A stretch of DNA of 64,000 nucleotides. It comes from Ryuthela nishihirai. Its lineage: Eukaryota > Arthropoda > Arachnida > Araneae > Heptathelidae. Where the stretch lies: the NCBI GenBank assembly GCA_038380435.1, contig JAWZYU010000008.1, positions 73,794,020-73,858,019 of the forward strand, written 5' to 3'. The first letter of the stretch is position 1. The number at the start of each line of letters is the position of its first letter. A model generated the notes under the pieces. The model was not told where the DNA came from and did no database searches. It saw only the letters and a list, made by a program, of their open reading frames with translations. Shown one piece after another: positions 54,520-64,000 of this stretch. A program made the position numbers and the translations under genes.

Positions 54520-54700
54520 TTTCGTCTACATACGGGATTCGAACCCACATCTCTCCAGAAACATGCCAGAGTATTCTAACCGTTGAACTAATGCCATCTC
54601 AGTCTTTATTCCACTAATAATTATCACTCTTCCCATGAATTTTGGTGCTTCCTTTTGGCACCACCTATGATCTTGGTGGCAACTATTTCTTTTTAATGTT
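54520..54700 (-). mobile_element. SINE3 copy with clearest tRNA-like head
   Basis: On the minus strand: GATGGCATTAGTTCAACGGT then TAGAATACTCTGGCATG and ATGTGGGTTCGAATCCCGTA. A box and B box spacing is that of a tRNA gene. The sequence before it in this orientation (GTGGTGCCAAAAGGAAGC) recalls the ends of the other copies. No target duplication found. Confidence 0.78.
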
Positions 54701-54764
54701 CTGAGTAAGATGGTAATATATATTGAAGTCACATCACGCTATATAGCATTATTAATGATTTAAA

Positions 54765-54912
54765 CAATGATAATTCTCAGCGTTACCTGTTAACATTTAA
54801 ATGTCTATAAATCCAGTAAATGACAGAAATAACTAATAATTCACAGAAACATTTATTGATTTATAGATGTTTAAATGTCAACAGGTAATGCTGAGATTAT
54901 CAATTATTCATT
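54765..54912. mobile_element. Short palindromic element (about 148 bp)
   Basis: GATAATTCTCAGCGTTACCT and TAACATTTAAATGTCTATAA on the left pair with TTATAGATGTTTAAATGTCA and ACAGGTAATGCTGAGATTAT on the right. Loop about 25-30 bases near 54830-54855. Outer limits follow AATGAT / ATTATT. No coding capacity. Confidence 0.82.
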
Positions 54913-55252
54913 TATCTCTTAAAAGAAGACAAAACTGAACATGTGCAGAAGAACAGATAGATGCAAAGGGAAAACAATATATATATATATTTTTTTTTTG
55001 AAAATAAGCAAAAAATGTGCAAAGTGCTTATAACTAAATGTTAATGATATAGATGTATGAGATATATTAATAAAATTCGAGTAAGAGATAAGCTAAGAAT
55101 TAGTTTCAAATTGTACAACTTTAGGATAAACATGAATAAATGTATATAATCAAATTTATAAAAGAAATACATTTTGATAAATTACCAAAATGGCTACCAG
55201 TTTTGTAAATGATTTTAAAATATCATAAGATGTTTTTGACCTTAAGTATATA

Positions 55253-55847
55253 CCGTATATTTCCGCAGATAAGATGATAGTTAAATCATAAAAAAAGATC
55301 CCTAAAAAATAAAAAAATAGGACAGATACAAAAAAAATTAGATTGAAATTTATATAAATTGAAACCATTATTACTACAACTTATCGAAAAATCTGTCATA
55401 TTATTTAAATACGCTACATGATAATACATTACATTGTAATAGTAAATAATACATTACATTGTAATAGTAAAACAATACTAAAACAAAATAAATATTAAAA
55501 GTTATGTTTATTGAGCTACTGAGGAAAAAACAGACAAACCGTAATTATTTACTAGTACAGAGTAGGGTATATCCACAAATAGAATAGCCCATGCAACACT
55601 TTTGTGAATAGTCAAGGTCATTACCCGAATGCCCGAATCAGTGCGAATGTTTGCGAATAGGACATAATTCTGTATACGCTATACAGTATTATTATCCAGA
55701 TGATGATCGCCGATCTAAACTAAATTCATAGGCCGTTGATAGTTTGGGGTCGTCTTATAGGACAGATATATGCTAAAACTATAAAACTTTGACGAAAATT
55801 TATACCTCGTCTTATCTGAAGGTCATCTTATCTGCGGAAATATACGG
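55253..55847. mobile_element. MITE with 25-bp perfect TIRs and TA target
   Basis: CCGTATATTTCCGCAGATAA continues GATGA at the left end and appears inverted at the right end (TTATCTGCGGAAATATACGG). TA flanks both ends (55251-55252 and 55848-55849). The 595-bp interior has no ORF and contains a 25-base tandem duplication (AATACATTACATTGTAATAG) at 55427-55470. TA target and size suggest a Tc1/mariner-mobilised non-autonomous element. Confidence 0.9.
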
Positions 55848-55923
55848 TATGTCATTTTCAGAAATATATACTATGGTGATTGAAAAATTGCAAATCACTA
55901 TTTAAATTGCAAGGTGTATATAC

Positions 55924-56441
55924 AGGTAATATAAAAAATGGAAACATTCCCATGTTAAGTCAATGGAGAGTCAAATTCAAAGATCCATAATTTCTACAAT
56001 AAGCATTTTATAGGAAAATACTACTAGATAAATTAAAATCCCTCTAAATCTCAATTTTCAACAATATCGAATGATAGCGATGTCGGTCAAAAGAATTTAC
56101 CCCAGGAGTTAATTGAAACTTTTTCAAAAGTATTATTTCAAACTGTTTAATAAAATAAATGTCTGTTTTAAAATTTTCTGCAAATAATTCTTTCAATAAT
56201 TGTCAGTTGTGCATAAGTTTCTTAGGATTGACTTTGCTGCTGTTAAATATTCATTGCTTCCAAAGCTCTTTAAATACCAACAAATATTGTAGAAAATCGA
56301 GATTTAGAGAGATTTTAATGGGATTTTAATTTATCTAGTCCTAGTTTCTTGTAAGATACTTATTGTAGAAATATCGAATCTTCAAATTTGACTCTCCATT
56401 AACTTAACATGGGAAAGTTTCCATTTTTCTGTCCATTACCT
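55924..56441. mobile_element. Inverted-repeat element of about 518 bp
   Basis: Left arm 55924-56075, right arm about 56285-56441. AATGGAAACATTCCCATGTT pairs with AACATGGGAAAGTTTCCATT, GGAGAGTCAAATTCAAAGAT with ATCTTCAAATTTGACTCTCC, and CCCTCTAAATCTC with GAGATTTAGAGAG. The arms are about 85-90 percent alike by eye. No ORF. It lies 145 bases upstream of exon I. Confidence 0.88.
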
Positions 56442-56586
56442 CTTTGGTAGCAATATAATCACTTGTGATGCCATTTTAGTGTTTAGTGTGGCAAACCAAT
56501 CTTTTAAAAATGAGATATTTTTAATTGTGCTTTTGTTTCACACAGAATCTTTAAACATACATTAATATCTTTTACGTCAATCACAG

Positions 56587-56697
56587 GTCAAGCATCTTGT
56601 ATCTCTTGTTATTCCTATGCGGGAAATGTCAGTTGTAGAAAAAGTAAGCAGTACAGGAAACATTAGAAATGCTTTACTTATTACAACAAAAGAAAAG
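56587..56697 (+). CDS. TBC1D9: TBC1D9-like exon I (GRAM 2)
   Basis: A 111-base phase 0-0 exon follows CAATCACAG and precedes GTAAGA. It encodes VKHLVSLVIPMREMSVVEKV followed by SSTGN and an ITTKEK end. The family counterpart is LCSLIIPLREVTIVEKADSS ending SISTR.R, the middle of GRAM domain 2. It lies only about 145 bases right of a foldback element. Confidence 0.94.
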
Positions 56698-57099
56698 GTA
56701 AGATTAAATTCTTTAAGTCTTTTTAAAGAAACTTTGTAACTACAGTTGGTCATCTTATATGTTTATTTATACTTAGGAATAGAATTTTAATTTAACTAAT
56801 TGAATTTTTAGTTTAACTAGCATTTTACAATCCAGTAATGCAGCAGATTTACAAAAGAATAAATCCATTCAAAATTTATGTAATTTTCAATTATATATTT
56901 TGTACTTGCACTGGTAGACTCCTGTTTAAAAAAAATGCTGTTCTACTTAGTGTTTACTCTGTGGGTTGCCTATCACAATTGAACTAGTTGAAAAAATTAA
57001 GGTAACAGAGTTTTCCATCAATATTTTAATTTTAACAACATCCCCAAAGATAAAAATACACTGTTGTAGACAACATTAAATGCAAATTTCGAATATTGA

Positions 57100-58090
57100 A
57101 TCAAAATTGATCTACACCCCACAGTTCCTTGCACACATGCAAATTATTGATGCTTATAAAAATGCATTGCTACCAGATCACATTATATCTACTAAGATGA
57201 CAAGCCATCATCCTTTAAATGATTGCTTGCAATGGCAGGCTGCTGGAAGACTTGAAGTAAGACACTCACAGGCAGAGGTTGCAAGATAGCCTAATGTGTT
57301 GAGAAATGTATCAACACTTTGGAAACAGTTTCAGGATTAGGAACCATTACCAAAAGAGCTGGTCAAAGTCTCTCAAGAGTTATTTAAATCTGAACTGGCG
57401 ATATCAGGCTCTAATGTCAAGACAGAACAATAAGATGACTTTGCATCTATTTAACTCATCATTTCTACAGCCACAAGTGAAAGGATTTCCATCAGAACAG
57501 TGTCATGTGGGCTCTATGCCAGGAGGCCAGTGGTTTGTCTCCTGCTAACCACCAAAAACCTCATCCAAACTTATGCCTCCAACCTGTCACTTGGGATTTC
57601 CCAAAAGTGGGCTGATGTTCTGTTTTCTAATAAGTAGAAACAGCAGATTCTAAGAGTTGTTTAATCTGGTGAGAATGAGGAATGTGATACCATCACTCCA
57701 CTATCAGAGAAAGGGATACTTATAGTAGAGGTAGTGTGCTAATGGTCTGGGGTGTCATAACCATCAGCATACACATCTTCATTCATTTGATGGATGCTCC
57801 ATAACTGTTCATGATTGTTCATCATGTGTGCAACATTTTATAGATATGGTTGACACTGATTTTCTGTTTATGGACAATGTGCCCATTCTCAAAGTGTCCA
57901 TTCTCCATTCACCTAGCACAGGAGCACTTAGAAACATGATATCCAATGAATGAATATCATCAAACACATGTGGGTGGCATGTCTTAAGGAGACTGCAAAC
58001 TGTCAGCCACTGCCTCACTCACTCTGTGAGGTAAAATTAGCTCTTGTGTAAGAATAAGGTTTGTTGCCTCAGACCATCCTGAACAACCTT
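57100..58090 (+). pseudogene. Tc1-like transposase pseudogene, heavily decayed
   Basis: Fragments in order: NDCLQWQAAGRLEVRHSQAE (helix-turn-helix region), STLWKQFQD, ADVLFSNK (first Asp region, mutated), a SEKGILIVEVVC / WSGVS piece at the usual VMVWGGIS site, a degraded second catalytic region, and a final HVWDVL-like ATGTGGGTGGCATG stretch near 57967. Stops are frequent. Inverted repeats were not found. Confidence 0.65.
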
Positions 58091-58169
58091 AAAATGAACA
58101 TGGGTTGACACTGTCATGTTTAGCTGTGAGAGGGTAGCATACTCCATATTGACATATTGAAATTATCTC

Positions 58170-58468
58170 ATATTGAGATTTATTTCTGTTAAACACCAAT
58201 CGTTCATTTGGTGAGAAAGACAACACTGATGGGTTTGGAAAGGTCATATGTTCCATGGAACATTACACCATATCCTTCTAGTACAGGAGAGCTTCTCCCT
58301 GTTCACATTAAAGAGCACAATAGAAGGGAGGCTTCTGTCTGTCTCCTAACAGCTACACACTGGGTTCCCTTCCTCTAGTTAACTGTGAGTTCTTGGAGTT
58401 CTTGTGAGCTGGCCATTTTGTCCATTGTGTACACAAAAGTGCTACTCATAGATAAAACAATAAAACCT
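58170..58468 (+). mobile_element. SINE1 copy, 5'-truncated and diverged
   Basis: Starts TATTGAGATTTATTTCTG, keeps ACACTGATGGGTTTGGAAAG, CCCTGTTCACATTAAAGAGC, GCTGGCCATTTTGTCCATTG and an AAAACAATAAAACC end. Among the most decayed SINE1 copies here. Confidence 0.8.
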
Positions 58469-59069
58469 GTTAATGATTTTCATTTATGACAGAGATTTAT
58501 TACAGTAAAAGGGCACATTCTGTAGCTAATCCTTCACCTGAAAGTGTTATAAAGTAAATGCTATCACCAATAACCCAAAGCAGATGAAGTCAACTTTGAT
58601 AATTTCTCTACATCCCACACTAAATGAATCTACTAACAAATCTAGAAATCAAAGCTACTGGAACAATGCAAAATTACTAATGAAAACGTGTCTTTTGGAG
58701 TCGGAGGACACTGCAACGAAAGGAATTAGAGATTCATTCAATTGCCACTGTGGCAAAATCATGATTATGTGCCATTGTCATAGCTGCAATTTTAGATGTA
58801 GCTACAAACCATCAGGCTAGCCAATTGCTTTCTGTTGTTAAATTCTCTTCAGATGCAGCATATGAAAAAGAGATGTCAACCAACTTATTCTCATAAAAAT
58901 ACAATAGGGGAATGGATAGTGTGAACCACCTGGATAAACTTCTTATCAACCATAATAATGCAACAAAAGGTGATAATAAATTTAAATGTATTTCTCTTTG
59001 TGAATCAGTATTATTTTTATATTATGTTGTAAAATGTAGAGTGACATTAAAAATAACACTTTCATTCAG
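58469..59069. other. Intron 9 end: no gene seen
   Basis: Frames at 58584-58820 and 58912-59103 do not resemble known proteins; the second runs into exon J in another frame. A 280-base stretch with ACTGGAACAATGCAAAATTA may be decayed LINE sequence, not assignable by eye. Confidence 0.35.
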
Positions 59070-59164
59070 GTCAATTTTATTTTTGCTGAGCTGGAAGATT
59101 TAGAATTCGTTGTTCAAAAAGTTTCAGAGTTACTTGCCAAAGTTCCTGAAATAAGAATACCAGA
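59070..59164 (+). CDS. TBC1D9: TBC1D9-like exon J (end of GRAM 2), last exon in window
   Basis: A 95-base exon lies between TTTCATTCAG and GTAAGTG. It encodes VNFIFAELEDLEFVVQKVSE and then LLAKVPEIRIP, matching the family's MTFLFANLKDRDFLVQRISDFL at the end of GRAM domain 2. Two bases (GA) are carried into an exon beyond the window. I found no further exon of this gene up to 64000, so the following intron is at least 4.8 kb. Confidence 0.92.
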
Positions 59165-59364
59165 GTAAGTGATTTGTATTTATAGTTCAAAAATTACAAC
59201 CTAAAGTTTTAAGTAAATTATAAAATAATAATATATAATAAGTTTGAATGACGAAAAAAATGGCTTGAATTTTTGCTAACACGATCCCACTTATGTCACA
59301 ATGTGATTCTTTGGACCCTGAGCACCACGTTATGTAATGGGATTTCCCTGTACATATCTTCCTA

Positions 59365-59575
59365 TATGGGCCCTAAAAAGTAGAAAATGAACCTAAAGCA
59401 TATCAATGGTGCAATCAGTCACTGAGTTCATATTTACTTCAAAGTAAGATAAGGTGCCGATTTACCTACTCAACAAGGTTGTTGGCACCCTATCTTTTGA
59501 AGTGAATACAAATTCAGTGACTGCACCATCAATATGCTTTAGGTTTATTTTCTACTTTTTAGGGCCTAAAAAAAG
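59365..59575. mobile_element. Palindromic MITE, copy 2
   Basis: Matches the inner part of 12288-12585: GCCCTAAAAAGTAGAAAATG on the left, TACTTTTTAGGGCCTAAAAA on the right, with AAAGCATATCAATGGTGCAA and TTGGCACCCTATCTTTTGAA inside. It folds as one hairpin. It abuts the decayed LINE relic that follows. Confidence 0.87.
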
Positions 59576-59579
59576 CACC

Positions 59580-60836
59580 CATGATCTTGCTGCTTGCTTG
59601 TAGATACTGAGTATTTGAAACATTTTGAAAAACTTAGCACCATTACATGGGTGGCGATCATGGTGCTGCCTGAGAATGGGCACATTGCCATGGTCTCATA
59701 GTGTCTGAGTGGTTCTTTTCAATATTTCTGAAGAGGGAATCCACCCAAGGTGTTATCATAGTCTACTGTGTTGTTGTAGCATATCATGATGGAAAATTTG
59801 TACTTATCTAATGCACCCCTAACCCTCTGAGTTCTTTTCAATTCAAACAGAGGTACCTGTGCTAACTGTGGCAAGAAGAATCATGTTGATTCAGATTATT
59901 CAACTGAGATGGCAAGTTGTTTAAATTGTTGTGGCGACCATCTAACATGCTGCAGCAACTGGCCAAAAGGGAAAGAGGAGAAAAAGGCCCAATGCATTAA
60001 ATGATAAGGGGTCCCAAGGGTTATTGAAAAGTCTAGCAGTCCAACTTCAAATAACAGTGCAGACTGTTATCAGCATCCTGTCATCTGGATCTTTCTTGCC
60101 AGTTGCTTGGGTCTTCTTATAATAAATGAAATCATAGTCATTGTCTACTTCAACATCAGTACAGGTTTCGTTTTCTTTTTCCCTTATCCTTCTCAAAGAC
60201 AGCTAGCTAGTCTTTCCAAATCAAAGTAGCCTTTGTTTTGGTCAAAAAATTTTTGTTGAATATCAACACCATCCTCCACCCAGAAATACCATCTTCCAGA
60301 TGACCTTGATTATCTTGTTTTGCAACCACTATTCCCTTTCTTACAGGAGACTTCAATGGACACAATCCTCTTTAAGATAGTATTTGCATCAATGGTAGGG
60401 GTTGATTTCCTGAGCATTGGCTTAGGTCCATCTATCTCCATATTAAACACCATGTCATTGCACATTTTCATTGCCATTGATCTCTCATCTGCTGCTTCTT
60501 GATCCCTCCACTCTTTACATGGGAAATTGAGGACAACTCATACCTAATCAGTCACTTATCCATTATATTTATTATTTAGCATCTTTATAGAGGGCTTTCT
60601 AAGCATTTACATATATCATGGTGAAGAATTGATTAGACTGACTTAGTAGTTTGGAATTTCTCTGCCACTTGAACCTTCACTTATCATCCAGGAGCCTATT
60701 ACTGTTATGTGGTAGAGTTACTAGATTGTATTCTCCATACAGCTGCCATGCTCCTCAGGAATTATAAACATATTGACTTTGACCCATTTGCATTGTTTCC
60801 TGACACCATGATGAAATCCTGACTACATTTAAGCTC
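59580..60836 (+). mobile_element. Decayed Jockey/I-group LINE relic, part 1
   Basis: Collinear with 44680-46520 of the complete LINE: TCTGAGTGGTTCTTTTCAAT against the EW region of ORF1, then a zinc-knuckle stretch GTCANCGKKNHVDSDYSTEM, then endonuclease sequence (CTTTACATGGGAAATTGAGG against CTTTACATGGGAGGTCGAGG). Several internal deletions. The frame is lost throughout. It continues at 63125 after a piggyBac-like insertion. Confidence 0.85.
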
Positions 60837-60840
60837 TTAA

Positions 60841-63120
60841 CCCTTCCAATGTCCACATCATCTGTATATGTTTGCAGAATTCGAATTGAGAGGCCAAGGA
60901 CATGTGTATGTGTTTAAAAAAAATCGATTTTTTAAAAATAAAAATTGCCATTGTAATTTTTTTTATATATCTTGTAAAAAATTATATAATTCAGGCTTGA
61001 AAAATAATGTTTTGTTTTTTAATTTGATGCATATTTTATTAAACTACATGTGAATAATTTGATAAAGCCATTTGATTGCCATTTCTTAGAAGCACTGAAT
61101 GGTATTGCCGATTTGCTTGTTAACTTTCCTATTTGCTGAAGCAACCTTCTGATTTAAGCTCACAAGTTTGATTTGAACTATTATCAACAAATTTTTCCTT
61201 AAATTTTTGAAAATCTCCTAAAAATTAACAAAAAAAACTGCTATTTTAAAAAATGGTAGATTTTGGAAGTAATTACAAAGTACATACCGCCACTTTTTTT
61301 CCGTTTCACACTCTTTTCTGTCATAAACCTATTTCAGTATTCCCAAGGTTATTTTTTATCATTTTTCCCGGCATTCTATGCATCTTTCCTGCTCTTAAAA
61401 TCAAAACTGAAAGTAAACACATCCTTCTTTCTTTGTAAAGTTAGTATTTACTTTTTTATATTTAAACCTTAATTTTCATTTCAGTAGATTTATTTTCATA
61501 AATTAGCGATCTTTTAGCCAATTGATAAGTATTAATTTTTCATAATTATGGTACATCGGATGGCCAGCCTACAACTTGTTGCTGTGGATATTTTAACATC
61601 GTTTTAGGCTATATGTTAATTTTTATTTTATTATTTATTACTTTTCCAATAAAACTTTGATTTGGTATCATTTTCTGAAAATGAATGAGGTCTTGGATAT
61701 GGAAGCAACTTCATTACTGTAGATTTATTTCTGTTAGTTAACGATCTTTTTTGGTTGTCTGATTTATCGATCTTTCTGAGTTATGCTAGATAAGAGGCTT
61801 GGCTTAAAAGTTGTTCTAGATATTTTATTTAACATCCCATTAGGTTATATGTAATTTTTCTTTTATTTTTTCTGGTTTTTTGTAAAGAACTTTGAGCTTA
61901 TACCATTTTCTGAAAATGAATGTCTTGAATAAGGAAGCAAAATAGACTTCCTTGCTACGGAAGTCAGCTGTCATGTGGGAAGGCAATTTCAGGAAGGCGT
62001 CCCCTCTACTAAACTCACTTTGAAAGTTTTACCCCCCTCCCTTCTAAAGGAATATATATGTTTTTAAATTATGAGTTTTTATGTTTATATTGAATGATTT
62101 TAAAGGCCTACCCCCCCCCCCCCCCCCCTCCTATGTACCTTGGCTATGCCACACAGATGATATAAAGCTATTTTTTTTGCTTTGGTGCACAAACCTTTCT
62201 GCACTTAGCCAAAATCCCCAAACTTCAACACCCAAAGAAAAAATTCATGATGTTTAATAAAAGGAGCAGCCAATGATGTTTCTTTCTATTTCATAACCAG
62301 TTCAGAAAACCCTGTGAATGTGAGAAGTCCAAGTCACTTTGTATAACACTGTCCGTGTTTAAAATATACAATACTGAAAAGAATCATTAAAAAAAATAAA
62401 AATCATATTTCTGGTTGAATATTATATTATTCTGGAGGAAATTTCCTTTCAATTAATATATAATTTAACTATTTTTTTATTCTTTAGGTTTTCCAAACTG
62501 AAGCCTTAATTGTATGTAGTGTGATCTTTTTTTTTCACCATATCACGTTGAAAAATTCTTATTAAAATCAGTATACTTGTAAATTTGTTTATATTATTTA
62601 TTTTCATAAAATTTGTAATTAAATTCTATTTAATTTGGTATGTAACATGATCTATTTCCATTAATTGGTTATTGTTTTTTTTTAATTTTAAAATTGACTT
62701 GTTTATTGGACTCAACACAATTGGCTAAAGGCCTGGAATTTTCTCAAGGTACAGTCTGGTTGGACCTCTGTAGTCCATGGCTGCATGAGGATTTTGTATG
62801 TATATATGGTACCGTGAAAAAATTTACAAAACAAGAGAATTTTTAAATAAATTTTTGTGTTGCCAGATGCATTTTTTTTTACTACATGACTTTAAAAATG
62901 CCCCATTAAAATAAAACTTGTTGTCTTTCTTGTTAAATATTTTATTTTTAGAAAATCCAGAATTAATTGCTGATTAATTGGCATATAACATGCCATAATT
63001 CCTTTCATCAGTTATTTAGCAAAAAAGTTCTAAAGTTAATTTTTTTTTGGCTGAGCATAAGGGAGAAAATAGCTTGACCTCTGGATGGAAGCCAGTTTTT
63101 CAGACTGGACACTGGAAGGG
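60841..63120. mobile_element. piggyBac-like non-autonomous element, copy B, TTAA TSD
   Basis: Begins CCCTTCCAATGTCC and ends with the inverse of CCCTTCCAGTGTCC, flanked by TTAA at 60837-60840 and 63121-63124. TTAA target choice and CCCT termini are hallmarks of the piggyBac superfamily. It is copy A reversed, 2280 bp long, enlarged by an internal duplication (AATGAATGAGGTCTTGGATA near 61681 against AATGAATGTCTTGAATAAGG near 61916) and a 44-base LINE scrap. A C19 run (62109-62127) stands at the place of the G-run of copy A. No transposase frame. The frames 61253-61472 are shadows. Confidence 0.92.
62749..62792 (+). mobile_element. RTE-like LINE 3' scrap (RTE-e)
   Basis: GTACAGTCTGGTTGGACCTC and TAGTCCATGGCTGCATGAGG match the final 45 bases of RTE-d (28955-28996). 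It sits inside piggyBac-like copy B and is either a very short 5'-truncated insertion or a patch. Confidence 0.85.
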
Positions 63121-63124
63121 TTAA

Positions 63125-63478
63125 AGTTCAGAACTAGGCTTAGGGATTCTTTCCACTACCATCCAACCATGAAGCATTTAAGCATGCATGGCTAAAACCC
63201 AATATGTCCAGCATTTGAGCCAGAAGGAATTTTGTATTACTTTTCCATCACACACGTGAAAAATTCTAGCATCTTGTGAGATAAAGTTCATGAGATGAGA
63301 GAGAACTATTTCTCCCCCTTCATTATCGACACAATGAATATTCAATTGCCAATACACTGGTAAAATCTTTTTCTGAATCTCTTTTTATTATTCCCCAGAC
63401 CCTAAAGAGTAAAGCCACCAGCAAAAGAACTGTGCCTTGCTCTGCATTCTTATGCTTCTGCTGATGGAACATCATCCA
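63125..63478 (+). mobile_element. Decayed Jockey/I-group LINE relic, part 2
   Basis: Resumes the relic after copy B. AGCCAGAAGGAATTTTGTAT against AGCCAGAAGGAATCTTGGAT of the complete LINE (46711), then TTTTCCATCACACACG and TTGCTCTGCATTCTTATGCT against TTGCTCTGCACTCTTCTCGT (47033). It corresponds to the linker between endonuclease and reverse transcriptase. It is cut at a TTAA by copy C. Confidence 0.85.
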
Positions 63479-63482
63479 TTAA

Positions 63483-64000
63483 CCTTCCACCTGAAAAACT
63501 AGTTTCACCCAGAGGCCCAGCTATTTTTTCACTATGATCAATCAAAACAAATAGAACTTTTTTTTGCCAAACAATTAATGAAGAAATTATGACATGTTTT
63601 ATACCAAATTAATCAGCATTCAATTCTGAATTTTTTGAAAATGATATTTTTTACCGAAAAGACAACTAGTTTTATTTTAATAGGGCTTTTATAGAGGCAT
63701 GTAATAAAAAAACATATTGCAATGCAAATAAAAATTTATTGAAAAAAGGGTAATGGAAATGATTGTAATGCACATCAATAGAAAGGCTATTTATTTCTGA
63801 ATAACAAAAAAATAATAATATTTAAGCAATAAAATTATTCCCATTTTGTAATTTTTTTTTCTCAATGCCATACTTTAGTCCTGGCTTTTTGCCAACTGTG
63901 CCAAGTCATATCAACAAGTCAATTTTGAAATAAAAAAAAAATAACTAACCAACTGAAATACATCATGTTGTATACCAATTAAATAGAATTTAATTTCAAA
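63483..64000. mobile_element. piggyBac-like non-autonomous element, copy C, cut by window end
   Basis: Starts after TTAA (63479-63482) with CCTTCCACCTG, then GAAAAACTAGTTTCACCCAG and TTTATACCAAATTAATCAGC, parallel to copy A from 15118. It continues beyond the window. It is the second family member inserted into the same dead LINE, about 360 LINE bases away from copy B. Confidence 0.85.

Larger units (their letters stand above)
6357..59164 (+). other. TBC1D9: TBC1D9-like gene, partial: N-terminal and two GRAM domains
   Basis: Ten exons joined through GT..AG introns give one open frame of 1049 coding bases (349 residues plus two bases). Every junction keeps phase, and the joined residues follow vertebrate TBC1D9/TBC1D9B order throughout. 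Family knowledge: these proteins are large cytosolic or membrane-associated Rab GTPase-activating proteins with two GRAM lipid-binding domains, a TBC domain and a C-terminal EF-hand region. Seen here: an N-terminal region (residues 1-100), GRAM 1 (about 95-195), a linker with KRDLDARA (196-236) and GRAM 2 (about 237-330). The first exons with the ATG and the TBC domain are outside the window. I cannot separate TBC1D9 from TBC1D8 on this part; the symbol names the family. The introns reach about 14 kb and are filled with mobile elements. Confidence 0.9.

Noticed and set aside
1..64000. CRISPR arrays, prokaryotic operons, phage or plasmid functions
   Set aside because: No regularly spaced identical repeats of suitable size, no gene clusters, and clear spliced eukaryotic gene structure.

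Overview
This window is animal (metazoan) nuclear DNA, not bacterial or viral. It is AT-rich, has long introns with GT..AG boundaries and AATAAA-type signals, and is packed with tRNA-derived SINEs, LINE relics, Tc1-type transposon fossils and foldback elements. Repeat content (Jockey/I-type LINE with RNase H, RTE/BovB-like LINE, Tc1, piggyBac-like elements) suggests a protostome, with a chelicerate-like arthropod as my best guess; the sequence does not prove the taxon.

The single host gene I can support runs on the + strand through almost the whole window. Ten short coding exons (6357-6408, 18845-18925, 21272-21445, 24570-24703, 26557-26622, 31287-31363, 32517-32642, 42787-42919, 56587-56697, 59070-59164) join in phase into about 350 residues with no stop codon. 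The translation matches the N-terminal part of the TBC1D9/TBC1D9B (TBC1D8 group) Rab-GAP family: the N-terminal region, the first GRAM domain, the linker with KRDLDARA, and the second GRAM domain. The start codon lies left of the window; the TBC (Rab-GAP) domain and EF-hand region lie to the right.

Everything else sits in the introns or the left flank. Region by region: 1-3660 is an antisense RTE-type LINE relic carrying a SINE. 4630-5400 and 11560-12260 are related tandem arrays. 7550-9200 is a foldback element split by two SINEs with perfect target duplications. 10097-11511, 32965-34333, 40998-42399 and about 57100-58090 are decayed Tc1-like transposons, with a fifth fragment near 39620. 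15098-16812, 60841-63120 and 63483-64000 are three copies of a piggyBac-like, TTAA-targeting non-autonomous element. 19432-21003 holds a solo-LTR-like repeat beside an RTE 5' fragment. 23455-24425 is a foldback element with a hammerhead-ribozyme-like core. 43735-49686 is a complete GC-rich Jockey/I-type LINE with a 12-bp target duplication, inserted into a roughly 280-bp tandem repeat; its ORF1 is open and its ORF2 is broken once. 55251-56441 holds two more inverted-repeat elements. 59580-63478 is an old copy of the same LINE lineage split by a piggyBac-like element.

The elements do not form a joint pathway. They record successive insertions that expanded the introns of one conserved gene. 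I see no convincing novel multi-gene system; the most useful leads are the nested piggyBac-like family, the ribozyme-like foldback element, and the complete LINE.
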